From Gramella sp. AN32 (GTDB taxonomy: Bacteria > Bacteroidota > Bacteroidia > Flavobacteriales > Flavobacteriaceae): DNA of 64,000 nt. Position numbers and translations under genes: made by a program. Numbering within the stretch: position 1 is the first letter of the stretch; each line of letters opens with the position of its first letter. Shown here piece by piece: positions 18,694-27,955 of this stretch. The notes beneath the pieces were generated by a model. That model was not told the origin of the DNA, made no database searches, and was given only the letters and a program-made list of their open reading frames with translations. The stretch is taken from contig NZ_QEYO01000004.1 in NCBI RefSeq assembly GCF_023718305.1, forward strand, positions 186,001-250,000, given 5' to 3'.

Positions 18694-20613
18694 TTAAAAT
18701 TTCCATCTTACAAAAGCCTCCATCGCTTCATAATTTGCCAGACCAAGCTTATGGTAATTCAGTGCAGTCTCTTTGTTCCTTGCTTCTGCCCTTATCCAAA
18801 ATTCTCTTTCATCATCTCCCGGAAAAACTGGTCTGTCTTTTTGGGACTGGTGCTTAAAGATCGCATGTCTTTTCCGGTTTACTTCTTGGGGTGACAGGGG
18901 TACGGCCATTTCAATTTCATTCATTTCAAATTCTTGCCATGCTCCACGGTACATCCAGAGCCAGCAATCCTTTGTCCATTCTTCAGTTTCCTTTAATTTT
19001 GTTAGGGCTTCCAGTATTATTCTGAAACATATAATATGGGTACCATGGGGATCGGAAAAATCCCCTGCCGCAAATACCTGTTGGGGTTTTATCTCCTGTA
19101 GAAGCTTCATGGTTAACTCCACATCATTTTTAGTAACTGGATTCTTCACTTTCTTCCCTGTTTCATAGAAAGGAAGAGCCATAAAATGTATATTCTTATC
19201 CTGAAGGCCAGCAAAACGTGCCCCAGCAATCGCCTCACTTTTTCTAATAAAAGCTTTTACATTTTGAACTTCTTTAATATCTATATCGTTAGGTTGTTTT
19301 TTTTCGAAGAATTTTCGCATTTTTTCATATGTACTTTCGAGTAGGGCCGTATCTTCTCCAATACTTTGATTAAAATCTATTGTGAATTCAACATACCGTA
19401 GCACATCTGTATCCCAAACCGCCGTATTTCCCGAGGTTTGATAAGCCACATTTACATCATGACCCTGGTCTACCAGCCTTATAAAAGTTCCACCCATTGA
19501 GATTACATCATCATCTGGATGGGGACTAAAAATCAGTGACCGTTTTAAAGTTGGTTTAGACCGTTCCGGCCTCTGGGAGTCATCGGCATTTGGTTTACCT
19601 CCAGGCCATCCCGTAATACTATGCTGTAATAGATTAAAAACGTGAATGTTTATATCATAAGCAGGTCCTTGTTCAGTCACCAATTGCGCCATTCCGTTGG
19701 CATTATAATCCTCTTCCGTTAGCTTTAAGATAGGTTTGTTGACCTTTCCCGACAACCATATCACTGCTTTTTTGATGAGCGAGGCATCCCAAACGCAATC
19801 CTTTACCAACCAGGGGGTATAAAAGCGGGTAAGCTCAGAGGCAGCATCTGAATCCAGGATGAATTCAACATTATCAGATAACTGAAGGTAGGTGGCAGGT
19901 ACATTACCGGTAATTTCCCCTTCTACTGCCTTTCGGATGATAGGTGCTTTTTTCTTGCTCCAAGCCATAAGTATAATTTCCTTCGCCTTGAAAATCGTTC
20001 CAATACCCATGGTGATGGCCTTGGTAGGTACATTTTCCTTACCTCCAAAATCCCGGGAAGCATCCCTTCTAGTAAGATCATCTAAAGTCACCAGGCGGGT
20101 TCCGGAATTCGGAGCAGATCCTGGTTCATTAAAACCAATATGGCCGGTTCTCCCTATTCCTAATATTTGTAGGTCCAGCCCACCGACAGCTGATATCTGG
20201 CGTTCATAGGCAAGACAATAATCGGCTATGACTTCTTTTTTAAGGGTGCCATCGGGAATATGAATATTGTCCCTTCTAATGTCTATATGATTAAAAAGGT
20301 TTTCGTCCATGAACCTCACATAACTTTGCTGGGCTTTTGATTGCATGGGGTAGTATTCATCCAGATTAAAAGTTATTACATTCTTAAAACTAAGACCTTC
20401 TTCCTTGTGCAAACGAATCAATTCGGCATAGACCCCAATGGGGGTTGCACCCGTGGCCAGCCCTAGGACTGTATTTTCTCCACGACGATCTTTGCTTTTT
20501 ATAATATCTGCAATTCTATAAGCCACCTTTTTAGAAGCAATACGATCATTTTCATATACGCTCACCGGTAATTTTTCAAATCGAGTTTCTTCTAAAAGAT
20601 TAAGCCTAGCCAT
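18694..20613 (-). CDS. nagB: Glucosamine-6-phosphate deaminase fused to a PIG-L domain
   Basis: A 639-residue two-domain protein. Residues 1-270 are NagB: GLATGATPIGVYAEL, the catalytic-Asp motif FNLDEYYPM (Asp85) and GIGRTGHIGFNEPGS (about 152-166) convert glucosamine-6-phosphate to fructose-6-phosphate and ammonia. Residues about 355-639 are a PIG-L/LmbE-type deacetylase domain with the zinc motif SPHPDDD (363-369) and a second histidine motif SDPHGTH. This long form is common in Bacteroidota, but the substrate of the second domain is not established to my knowledge. No nagA deacetylase gene is in the window. The stop is 42 bp before the ROK kinase, and the ROK regulator lies 44 bp upstream. 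Confidence 0.93.
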   Translation of the reverse strand: MARLNLLEETRFEKLPVSVYENDRIASKKVAYRIADIIKSKDRRGENTVLGLATGATPIGVYAELIRLHKEEGLSFKNVITFNLDEYYPMQSKAQQSYVRFMDENLFNHIDIRRDNIHIPDGTLKKEVIADYCLAYERQISAVGGLDLQILGIGRTGHIGFNEPGSAPNSGTRLVTLDDLTRRDASRDFGGKENVPTKAITMGIGTIFKAKEIILMAWSKKKAPIIRKAVEGEITGNVPATYLQLSDNVEFILDSDAASELTRFYTPWLVKDCVWDASLIKKAVIWLSGKVNKPILKLTEEDYNANGMAQLVTEQGPAYDINIHVFNLLQHSITGWPGGKPNADDSQRPERSKPTLKRSLIFSPHPDDDVISMGGTFIRLVDQGHDVNVAYQTSGNTAVWDTDVLRYVEFTIDFNQSIGEDTALLESTYEKMRKFFEKKQPNDIDIKEVQNVKAFIRKSEAIAGARFAGLQDKNIHFMALPFYETGKKVKNPVTKNDVELTMKLLQEIKPQQVFAAGDFSDPHGTHIICFRIILEALTKLKETEEWTKDCWLWMYRGAWQEFEMNEIEMAVPLSPQEVNRKRHAIFKHQSQKDRPVFPGDDEREFWIRAEARNKETALNYHKLGLANYEAMEAFVRWKF

Positions 20614-20657
20614 AATTTCTTATATTTCATTTTAAAGAAGGGATTTCTTAATCTTTT

Positions 20658-21905
20658 TTATTCTATTTCTGTTTGTTCTTTAAAAATATTTTCCATTACC
20701 ACGGCTATAGAACCCAGAATATCCACATCTTCACCTAAGGTAGAAAGTGCTACTTGAGCATGCTCCCTTAATTGCTCCATACAATATTCATTGATGGATT
20801 GTGTAATGGGGGTTGTAATGTATTCTTTAGCTTTTGCTATTTTTCCACCGAGAATAATTAATTCGGGATTTAATAATTGAATAAGGATCCCTATGCCTTT
20901 ACCGAGGTTTAACCCGGTTTTATAAAGTATATTAATGGCATATTGATCACCCTTATTTGCCGCGTCAATTACCAGCTGTGGCACAATTTTATCCAGTTCT
21001 TGATCGGAAAGTTGATTTAAAAGTGAATCTTGACCAGATTGCAAACCTTCCTTTGCCATTTTAGCCAAAGCTATACCCGATCCTACTGTTTCCAAACACC
21101 CCTGTTTTCCACAATAGCATAAGGCTCCTTCATTTATTAGGGGTATGTGCCCCATTTCTCCAGCAAAACCTTTGGTACCAGTTAATAATTTTCCGTTCAT
21201 TAGAATCCCTAAGCCTATTCCCCAGTCCAGAGAAATCACCAATACATCCTTTTTTCCTTGCGCTAGACCAAAACGATACTCAGCCAACGCAGCACTTTTA
21301 ACATCATTTTGAATGAAGACCGGGCTGCCGAATTTCTCCCTTAAAAGTTCCTGAAGTGGTGGTGATTTAGGATCCGTTTTAAAATAAGTATGATTTCTTC
21401 CTTCTTCTGAGTCAACAAGTCCTGGCATATTTATGCCAATCCCCATCAGCTTCTTTCGGTCTATTTTAGAATCTTCTATTAACTCTTCAGCGAATTTATA
21501 AATACTGTCTATTGCACTTAAATCTTTGGATATAGGAATTGGAATCGTTTTTATACCGGTAAGATTCCTATTGTCATTATCGAAAATTGCCATTTTTGTA
21601 TTGAATTTCCCAACGGCGATACTTAAAACATATAAAGAACCTGTTTTTAATCCAAATAAATCTGGTTGCCTACCTACTTCAGATTTAGCCCTTCCTTTCT
21701 TTTCCACCAGATTTTCATCTATTAGCTCATTCATTAAACCGGTACAGGTGGGAGCACTAATATTAAAATCTTTACATATTTCAAAATTTGTTTTTGGGCC
21801 ACCCACATAAAGATCTTTGATGATCCTTATTTTCTGAGTGTACTTCTTTTTCCCTACATTATCGAGCTTACTTACGTAAGCCTCTTTTAGAACTATCGTA
21901 CTCAT
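20658..21905 (-). CDS. ROK family transcriptional repressor (NagC/Mlc-like)
   Basis: A 415-residue protein with an N-terminal winged helix (about 20-85: NFEICKDFNISAPTCTGLMNELIDENLV) and a ROK sugar-binding domain. The zinc motif is intact as CYCGKQGCLE, and the substrate motif GIGINMPGLVD, NDVKSAALAEY and GTKGFAGEMGH are present. ROK repressors release DNA on binding a sugar or sugar phosphate. As the first gene before nagB and the ROK kinase, it probably controls this amino-sugar operon and perhaps the SusCD unit upstream. The 115-bp region in front of it contains a short inverted repeat (21977-21988) that could be its operator. It could respond to GlcNAc or GlcNAc-6-phosphate. Confidence 0.9.
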   Translation of the reverse strand: MSTIVLKEAYVSKLDNVGKKKYTQKIRIIKDLYVGGPKTNFEICKDFNISAPTCTGLMNELIDENLVEKKGRAKSEVGRQPDLFGLKTGSLYVLSIAVGKFNTKMAIFDNDNRNLTGIKTIPIPISKDLSAIDSIYKFAEELIEDSKIDRKKLMGIGINMPGLVDSEEGRNHTYFKTDPKSPPLQELLREKFGSPVFIQNDVKSAALAEYRFGLAQGKKDVLVISLDWGIGLGILMNGKLLTGTKGFAGEMGHIPLINEGALCYCGKQGCLETVGSGIALAKMAKEGLQSGQDSLLNQLSDQELDKIVPQLVIDAANKGDQYAINILYKTGLNLGKGIGILIQLLNPELIILGGKIAKAKEYITTPITQSINEYCMEQLREHAQVALSTLGEDVDILGSIAVVMENIFKEQTEIE

Positions 21906-21976
21906 TTTTTAGTCATTTACCTTTCGTATGTTGGACTTGCAATTTTCCTACGTACCTTAATTATATATATATTAGA

Positions 21977-21988
21977 AGGTTGAAACCT
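21977..21988. promoter_or_regulatory. Inverted repeat AGGTT-ga-AACCT upstream of ROK regulator
   Basis: A perfect 5-bp inverted repeat with a 2-bp centre lies 72 bp upstream of the ROK repressor start codon, next to an AT-rich tract (ttatatatatatta). It is a weak candidate for an autoregulatory operator. The arms are short and only one copy was noticed. Confidence 0.25.
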
Positions 21989-22020
21989 AAGTGTGCTGAA
22001 AAATCACTTCTTCAAAACAA

Positions 22021-23895
22021 TCATCGGGTGGATTTCAACCTTTTTATTATTGCAATTTTACCATCTACACCCGTGGCGAGGATCTTTCCTTCGGAGAGTA
22101 CATGTAATGTATTTATCATATCATTCCCCAATTGATATATCCATTCAATTTTTTTCTTTTTAATATTTATGGCATACACTCTTCCGAAGGTAGTTCCGAA
22201 GTAAACAAATTTATTATCAAAAACGGGCATTGAGGCTGAGAAATCATTTCCAAAATCTCCAGATATATTCATGACAAGTTCCGTTTTTTCCGCTTTTGTA
22301 TTCCAAGCAACAATGGAATCCTGCATTGTCTTTGCCACTAGTAAATTTCTTTTTTGATTACCTCCCAAAGATTCTCTTACCCTATAACGATTGGATACAA
22401 AAGTTTGTTCTCCTGTAATCAAATCGAATTCCCGCAATTTTTCATCTGGGGCGACTATATAAATTTTTCCGTTTTGAATCACGGGTATACACATTGCAGG
22501 AGAATAATAATGGGTGTAATTATCATTGCTCCATTTCCAGACTAATTTTCCAGTTTCCATATTTAAAACATAAAGTGTTTTACCCCAGGAACCAAAAACA
22601 ATTTTATCGTCTTCTATTGTTGGCTTGCTAGCTGGAAAACCTTTTATATCTGGAAAAGCCCAAACTTCTTTTCCCGTTTTAAAATCGAGTGCACGAAAAG
22701 TGGAATCACTACTTCCAATATATACTTTATTATCCTGAATAACGGGGGAAGCTAAAACTGGAGCTTTTGCTTTGAATCGCCACAAAACTTTTCCGTTTTC
22801 TGCATTCAATTTGTAAACTGTACTATCTGCTGATCCGAAAACAACGGCAGAACCATTAACCGCCGATGAGGAATATATGGGACCTGAGGTTTTAAAAATC
22901 CAATTAATTACTCCTTTCTTAGGATTCACAGATTTAAATTCACCTAAAAGATTTCCAAAAAGCACATTGTCGTTCCACACTGAGGCTGTTGATACAATAT
23001 TCCCCGTATCCTGGTAACTCCATATTGCCTTTACATGTTTGAAACTATCGCCTATTGGAGTTCTTACTTGGGGTTTCTCCACTTCTATCGGAAGATCGAT
23101 CACAGGAAGCTTTAGTGACACCCAGTCCTTTTTTTCTGCCTTACCTATTTCCACTTCCTTTACAAGAAGTGAATCAGGAGACAATTTCACTATGTTATAG
23201 GCAAGTGTATTATTTCGTTGCTGGGCAGTCCTGGTCATTATTCCTGGAATCCCATTATAATTAAAAAGCTTATTAATATGACCGTGACCTGAAAAAACAG
23301 CGATAGTATTCAGTTTTTGAATTTTGTTTATCAATTCCTTAGAATTACTTAATTCATGGTGTAGCGGAATATGAGTAAGAAATACTACCCGTTTTTCGGG
23401 TGGTGTAACCTGCACCAGACTGTCTAACCATCGCATTTGATCTTGGGGTACAAAGCCTCTTGACATTCTGCCATAAGGTCCAGTACTCAAACCTATGATT
23501 CTTACTCCCTGAATTTCCTTTGCGAATTTCTGCTCTTTCCAAAGCTGATTATATACCTGACCTCCACTCGAAGACCACGCGGTATCGTGATTTCCTGGAA
23601 CAATATAATAGGGTACAATCAACTTATCCAATAGAACTTTGGATTCCGTCAATTGATACCCGTATCCAAAGTCACTTATATCTCCTGCATGAAGTACGAA
23701 ATCTATTCCTGGGTTGCTATTTATATGCTTTACGATTTCCTGAAGACTTTGGTTATTATCTCCTTTGCCAACATGGGTATCTGTAATTACGGCAAAATTT
23801 AATGTCTTATGCTGCGTACTTTTCCGGACTTGTCCATTTAAAAACTGCGGGAGGCAGAAAAACAATAGCAGTGCAATACTGAATAAAAAATTCAT
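22021..23895 (-). CDS. Calcineurin-like metallophosphoesterase with beta-propeller tail
   Basis: A 624-residue exported protein. After a signal peptide (ending FLNGQ) comes a metallophosphoesterase domain (about 32-250) with every metal motif: DTH (39-41), HAGDISD, PGNHD, LTHIPLHH and GHGH. Residues about 285-624 form a PQQ-like beta-propeller with repeated YVLNMETGKLVWKW-type blades. These enzymes hydrolyse phosphodi- or monoesters, and the propeller probably binds substrate or partner. The same propeller type occurs in the two PKD lipoproteins next to it (71 bp upstream), pointing to a shared surface assembly. Natural substrate unknown. A glycan-linked phosphodiester is the context-based guess. 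Confidence 0.88.
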   Translation of the reverse strand: MNFLFSIALLLFFCLPQFLNGQVRKSTQHKTLNFAVITDTHVGKGDNNQSLQEIVKHINSNPGIDFVLHAGDISDFGYGYQLTESKVLLDKLIVPYYIVPGNHDTAWSSSGGQVYNQLWKEQKFAKEIQGVRIIGLSTGPYGRMSRGFVPQDQMRWLDSLVQVTPPEKRVVFLTHIPLHHELSNSKELINKIQKLNTIAVFSGHGHINKLFNYNGIPGIMTRTAQQRNNTLAYNIVKLSPDSLLVKEVEIGKAEKKDWVSLKLPVIDLPIEVEKPQVRTPIGDSFKHVKAIWSYQDTGNIVSTASVWNDNVLFGNLLGEFKSVNPKKGVINWIFKTSGPIYSSSAVNGSAVVFGSADSTVYKLNAENGKVLWRFKAKAPVLASPVIQDNKVYIGSSDSTFRALDFKTGKEVWAFPDIKGFPASKPTIEDDKIVFGSWGKTLYVLNMETGKLVWKWSNDNYTHYYSPAMCIPVIQNGKIYIVAPDEKLREFDLITGEQTFVSNRYRVRESLGGNQKRNLLVAKTMQDSIVAWNTKAEKTELVMNISGDFGNDFSASMPVFDNKFVYFGTTFGRVYAINIKKKKIEWIYQLGNDMINTLHVLSEGKILATGVDGKIAIIKRLKSTR

Positions 23896-23966
23896 CTATA
23901 TATATGTTCCAAAATGTTAAAAAAAAGACTTCGCAAAACTTTCACGAAATCTTATTTAATAAACAC

Positions 23967-25454
23967 CTATTTAGCCTGTGCTGTATTTTTTACATTCTGG
24001 CCTTTCATAGGCCAAGGTGAATCCGCTGGACCACTTTCTTCCACAGATACTTTGAAGAGTTTAATCACTTCTTCATCTAATCCTTCTACGAAAACAGTTC
24101 CGTCACTTATAATGGTTGGGGAATTGATTACTCCATCCCCAAGCTCAAATTCTTTTTCCAGGCCTCCGGCAGAACTTAATATTAACAATCTACCGTTTGT
24201 AGTTCCTACATATACATTCCCATTCATATCAACAGCCGGAACACTTTCAACAATTTCTGCATCATAGGTCCAGTTCACTGATCCGTCTGCAGGATTTAAG
24301 GACAACAGTCCTCCTTTTGAACCTACATACAAATCTCCTGCAGGACCAATGACCACCCCGGAATTTGCAGCATCATCCACATCTATCTGCCATTTTATGG
24401 CTCCGGTTGCTCCTTCATCTGAAATAGCTACAACTTGCGTATTAGTAGTGTAATAAACCGTACCATCGGCATCCATTGATAAGGATGTCCCATGAATACC
24501 GGCACCAGGACCTACAGGAGCTTCCCATTTTTGTGATCCATCTTCTGTATTGATTGCCCATATTTGTCCATCGTTGGTATTGAGAAAGTACACTGTACTT
24601 TCATCCGCACTGATAACAGGAGCGGCATAGAATGCACCTACACCTGTAATCTCCCAGCGTTTCTCCCCATCTGAAGTCCAGGAATATACTCCTCCGTTAG
24701 TACCTTGAGCCCTGGAACCATGATAAACATTCCCCTGAGAATCTATAGCTGGGGTATTATTGGATACATCAGTACCAATTGCACCGCTCCAAATTAGGGC
24801 ACCATCTGCTGCATTAAGCTTATTAATGGCGAAATCATCATGCCAGGCATTAATATAAATATTACCATCTGGACCTATAGAAGGAGCATTCGGAAGTTCC
24901 GCTCCAACTGCAGTGGAAGCCCATTTTAATTCCGCACTTTCCCCCTGATCGGTCACAGCAACAATTTTGCTTTCCTCTCCTGCACGAGATTCTGTATAAT
25001 ATATAGTACCATCATCTCCAATTACCGGTGCACTCGAACCATCATTGATATTCCCAACCACAGTATTAGTCGTGAATTCCCAGGTGATTTTTGCAGGAAA
25101 TTCAGCTTGTGTAACCGTCAGAGGTTGGTAAATTCTATAAACATTCCCTTTAGCATCTGTTACCTCCAGCATTACTTGATAATCCCCCCCCTCATCGTAC
25201 GTAAAAGAAGGATTACTTCCGGTTGCAGTAGATGACTGAATGTCACCAAAGTTCCAATTCCAATTAATGATTTCACTAGAGCCTTCTTCGGAAGTAGCCG
25301 AAAAAAAGACTTCCTCACCTTCTTCTGGTTCAGTTGGAGTAAAAGTAAAATCTGCATTTGGAGTTTGTACCTCCTTAGGACTGTCATCCGTTTCACATGA
25401 AGCCAAGCAAAGGCATAGTATGGTACTTATAATTAAAATTTTCCCTGTTTTCAT
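23967..25454 (-). CDS. PKD domain plus PQQ-like beta-propeller lipoprotein (copy A)
   Basis: A 495-residue lipoprotein (lipobox LCLASC) positioned for the cell surface. Residues about 32-115 form a PKD domain (WNFGDI, NPSFTYDEGGDYQVMLEVTD). Residues about 122-495 are a PQQ-like beta-propeller with blades of the form DGTIYYTES, DGNIYINAW, QGNVYHGS and DGTVYYTTN. No catalytic motif is visible, so it most likely binds ligand, in the position where surface glycan-binding proteins usually follow SusD. Its middle 900 bp are practically identical to the copy at 26390-27892, while the PKD domain and the last 80 residues differ. Confidence 0.85.
   Translation of the reverse strand: MKTGKILIISTILCLCLASCETDDSPKEVQTPNADFTFTPTEPEEGEEVFFSATSEEGSSEIINWNWNFGDIQSSTATGSNPSFTYDEGGDYQVMLEVTDAKGNVYRIYQPLTVTQAEFPAKITWEFTTNTVVGNINDGSSAPVIGDDGTIYYTESRAGEESKIVAVTDQGESAELKWASTAVGAELPNAPSIGPDGNIYINAWHDDFAINKLNAADGALIWSGAIGTDVSNNTPAIDSQGNVYHGSRAQGTNGGVYSWTSDGEKRWEITGVGAFYAAPVISADESTVYFLNTNDGQIWAINTEDGSQKWEAPVGPGAGIHGTSLSMDADGTVYYTTNTQVVAISDEGATGAIKWQIDVDDAANSGVVIGPAGDLYVGSKGGLLSLNPADGSVNWTYDAEIVESVPAVDMNGNVYVGTTNGRLLILSSAGGLEKEFELGDGVINSPTIISDGTVFVEGLDEEVIKLFKVSVEESGPADSPWPMKGQNVKNTAQAK
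24205..25104. repeat. 900-bp long direct repeat, copy A
   Basis: Matches 26628-27527 at an offset of 2423 bp. The only difference found on reading is position 24227 (t here, c at 26650), giving Met versus Val. Identity stops abruptly at both ends inside the two propeller genes. Confidence 0.9.
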
Positions 25455-25504
25455 AATTTATATGATTTTGAAATTCATTTATTAGCTTTTTATCCCCTAA
25501 GCAC

Positions 25505-26359
25505 TCATTCCAATATTTGGATAGTGGCAGTGACAGGACGGTGATCAGAGGCATAACTTTCATCTACTACTTTATGCTCTTCCACTCTAAATTTTTGTTG
25601 AGGATGATTAAAAGCGATATAGTCTATAGTTCGGGTAGGCTCATTTGCCGGAATAGTAAAAGGACAGAGTCTACAGGTACGATCAAAATGACTATCAAGG
25701 ATTCCTACCACCTCTGATTCAGGTAAAGCATTGAAATCTCCAGCGATTATAAATGGAAGTTCTTCATTTTTCGCCAAATTCACAATTTTTTGAATTTGTA
25801 CCAATCGGTTTGTAGGTGCACTTTGAGCATCAAGGTGTGTGCTCCCAAAACGAATCTCATTACCTTCCGAAGTTTGAATTTTGACAGTTAATAATATTCG
25901 AGGTTCCCCATTTGTTCCCGCCGCTGTTGGTAACCTATTTATCACTGTTTCACTAATTGGAAACTTTGAAAGAATTGCAACACCATATTCTCCTCCATCA
26001 TAATCAATAGCTTTTCCAAAATAGTAATTCATATTTAAACCTGTTGCAATTATCTCGGCTTGATTAATGGGTCCGGACCTTTCTGTGTTCACATCTACCT
26101 CTTGCAATGCAACCACATCCGGATTCTGATTACGAATCACATTTATAATTGCATTAATATCGATTACATCTGGTTTTGAAGGAGGGTTAGCATGGTGAAT
26201 ATTATACGCCATTACTTTAATAGTCTCTATCACAACCTCTTCCGGCACTTCTCCATCATCAGAATCCGATCCTGAAGAAGATGAAGAAGTTGAACCAGAA
26301 CAAGAGGAGGCTAACACAAAAACAATACTGGCTAAAAGATTAAAGATCATTTTTTTCAT
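25505..26359 (-). CDS. Endonuclease/exonuclease/phosphatase-fold lipoprotein
   Basis: A 284-residue lipoprotein with lipobox ASSC, then a serine/aspartate-rich linker (about 20-45), then a complete EEP domain. Motifs in order are VMAYNIHHA, the metal Glu in VALQEVD, the His of STHLD, GDFNA, the Asp of TIDYI and the final ASDHRP. All catalytic residues of the Mg-dependent phosphodiesterase/phosphatase superfamily are present. A lipid-anchored, linker-extended EEP protein between two surface propeller proteins in a SusCD locus is more likely to cut a phosphodiester in an external glycan or lipid than nucleic acid, but either is possible. It is 30 bp downstream of copy B. Confidence 0.88.
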   Translation of the reverse strand: MKKMIFNLLASIVFVLASSCSGSTSSSSSGSDSDDGEVPEEVVIETIKVMAYNIHHANPPSKPDVIDINAIINVIRNQNPDVVALQEVDVNTERSGPINQAEIIATGLNMNYYFGKAIDYDGGEYGVAILSKFPISETVINRLPTAAGTNGEPRILLTVKIQTSEGNEIRFGSTHLDAQSAPTNRLVQIQKIVNLAKNEELPFIIAGDFNALPESEVVGILDSHFDRTCRLCPFTIPANEPTRTIDYIAFNHPQQKFRVEEHKVVDESYASDHRPVTATIQILE

Positions 26360-26389
26360 AAAAGAATTGATTTTGAAAATCTATTTTAT

Positions 26390-27892
26390 TTATTGAGCAA
26401 GTCCGGTATTTTTTACATTCTGACCTTTCATAGGCCAAGGTGAATCCGCAGGACCGCTGTCATCGACAGATATTTTGAATAATTTAATCACAGAATTATT
26501 GCTAGCTTCTACGAAAACAGTTCCATCTTCTGAAATAGTTGGAGAGTTCACCACATTATCTCCTAATTCTAGTGCTTTAATTTGTCCCCCTACAGGATTA
26601 AGTATATATAAAAATCCGTCGGTTGAACCTACATATACATTCCCATTCACATCAACAGCCGGAACACTTTCAACAATTTCTGCATCATAGGTCCAGTTCA
26701 CTGATCCGTCTGCAGGATTTAAGGACAACAGTCCTCCTTTTGAACCTACATACAAATCTCCTGCAGGACCAATGACCACCCCGGAATTTGCAGCATCATC
26801 CACATCTATCTGCCATTTTATGGCTCCGGTTGCTCCTTCATCTGAAATAGCTACAACTTGCGTATTAGTAGTGTAATAAACCGTACCATCGGCATCCATT
26901 GATAAGGATGTCCCATGAATACCGGCACCAGGACCTACAGGAGCTTCCCATTTTTGTGATCCATCTTCTGTATTGATTGCCCATATTTGTCCATCGTTGG
27001 TATTGAGAAAGTACACTGTACTTTCATCCGCACTGATAACAGGAGCGGCATAGAATGCACCTACACCTGTAATCTCCCAGCGTTTCTCCCCATCTGAAGT
27101 CCAGGAATATACTCCTCCGTTAGTACCTTGAGCCCTGGAACCATGATAAACATTCCCCTGAGAATCTATAGCTGGGGTATTATTGGATACATCAGTACCA
27201 ATTGCACCGCTCCAAATTAGGGCACCATCTGCTGCATTAAGCTTATTAATGGCGAAATCATCATGCCAGGCATTAATATAAATATTACCATCTGGACCTA
27301 TAGAAGGAGCATTCGGAAGTTCCGCTCCAACTGCAGTGGAAGCCCATTTTAATTCCGCACTTTCCCCCTGATCGGTCACAGCAACAATTTTGCTTTCCTC
27401 TCCTGCACGAGATTCTGTATAATATATAGTACCATCATCTCCAATTACCGGTGCACTCGAACCATCATTGATATTCCCAACCACAGTATTAGTCGTGAAT
27501 TCCCAGGTGATTTTTGCAGGAAATTCATCTGGTGGTGGTGGTGAAACAGTGATTCTTCTAGAGCTTTCCATTGAAATTCCTGTCGAATTAAGAACCTTTA
27601 AAACCACCTTGTAGGTGCCTGCGGTTTGGTAAGTGAAATAAGGGTTTCTTTTATCTGAAGTTGAACCTTCAGCATCTCCAAACTCCCAATACCATTTTAC
27701 AATACTTCCTGAGTTTTCCTCAGGATCGGCATAAAACAATATTTCCTCTCCTTCTATAGGAGCAATTGGAGAAAGGTTAAAATCTGCACTTGGTGCCTGA
27801 GCATCTACTATTTCATCATCTTCGGAATCGCAGCCGAAAAAAAACACGGCCAACAATAGTGGGAGCAATAGAATTTTTAAATTTCTCATCAT
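26390..27892 (-). CDS. PKD domain plus PQQ-like beta-propeller lipoprotein (copy B)
   Basis: A 500-residue lipoprotein (lipobox FFFGC) with the same layout as copy A. The PKD domain at about 32-115 (WYWEFGDAEGSTS, NPYFTYQTAGTYKVVLKVLN) is clearly diverged from that of A, the linker is proline-rich (VSPPPPDEFPAK), and the propeller spans about 122-500. It follows SusD's position by 63 bp and is therefore the first accessory lipoprotein of the locus. From EFPAKITWEF to VPAVD the two proteins are identical in sequence, then diverge again to a similar but distinct C-terminus ending NVKNTGLAQ. Confidence 0.85.
   Translation of the reverse strand: MMRNLKILLLPLLLAVFFFGCDSEDDEIVDAQAPSADFNLSPIAPIEGEEILFYADPEENSGSIVKWYWEFGDAEGSTSDKRNPYFTYQTAGTYKVVLKVLNSTGISMESSRRITVSPPPPDEFPAKITWEFTTNTVVGNINDGSSAPVIGDDGTIYYTESRAGEESKIVAVTDQGESAELKWASTAVGAELPNAPSIGPDGNIYINAWHDDFAINKLNAADGALIWSGAIGTDVSNNTPAIDSQGNVYHGSRAQGTNGGVYSWTSDGEKRWEITGVGAFYAAPVISADESTVYFLNTNDGQIWAINTEDGSQKWEAPVGPGAGIHGTSLSMDADGTVYYTTNTQVVAISDEGATGAIKWQIDVDDAANSGVVIGPAGDLYVGSKGGLLSLNPADGSVNWTYDAEIVESVPAVDVNGNVYVGSTDGFLYILNPVGGQIKALELGDNVVNSPTISEDGTVFVEASNNSVIKLFKISVDDSGPADSPWPMKGQNVKNTGLAQ
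26628..27527. repeat. 900-bp long direct repeat, copy B
   Basis: Partner of 24205-25104. The tract covers six or so propeller blades and begins exactly after the diverged PKD/linker region, so the two genes share an identical core with different ends. Confidence 0.9.
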
Positions 27893-27955
27893 ATGTTGTA
27901 TTAAAATATTTTGTTGTACTGAAATTTCCTTGGTTATAGGTATACAGTTAAAAAT

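Noticed and set aside
19892..20209. Plus-strand frame opposite nagB
   Set aside because: Complement of the conserved NagB domain, with no motif of its own.
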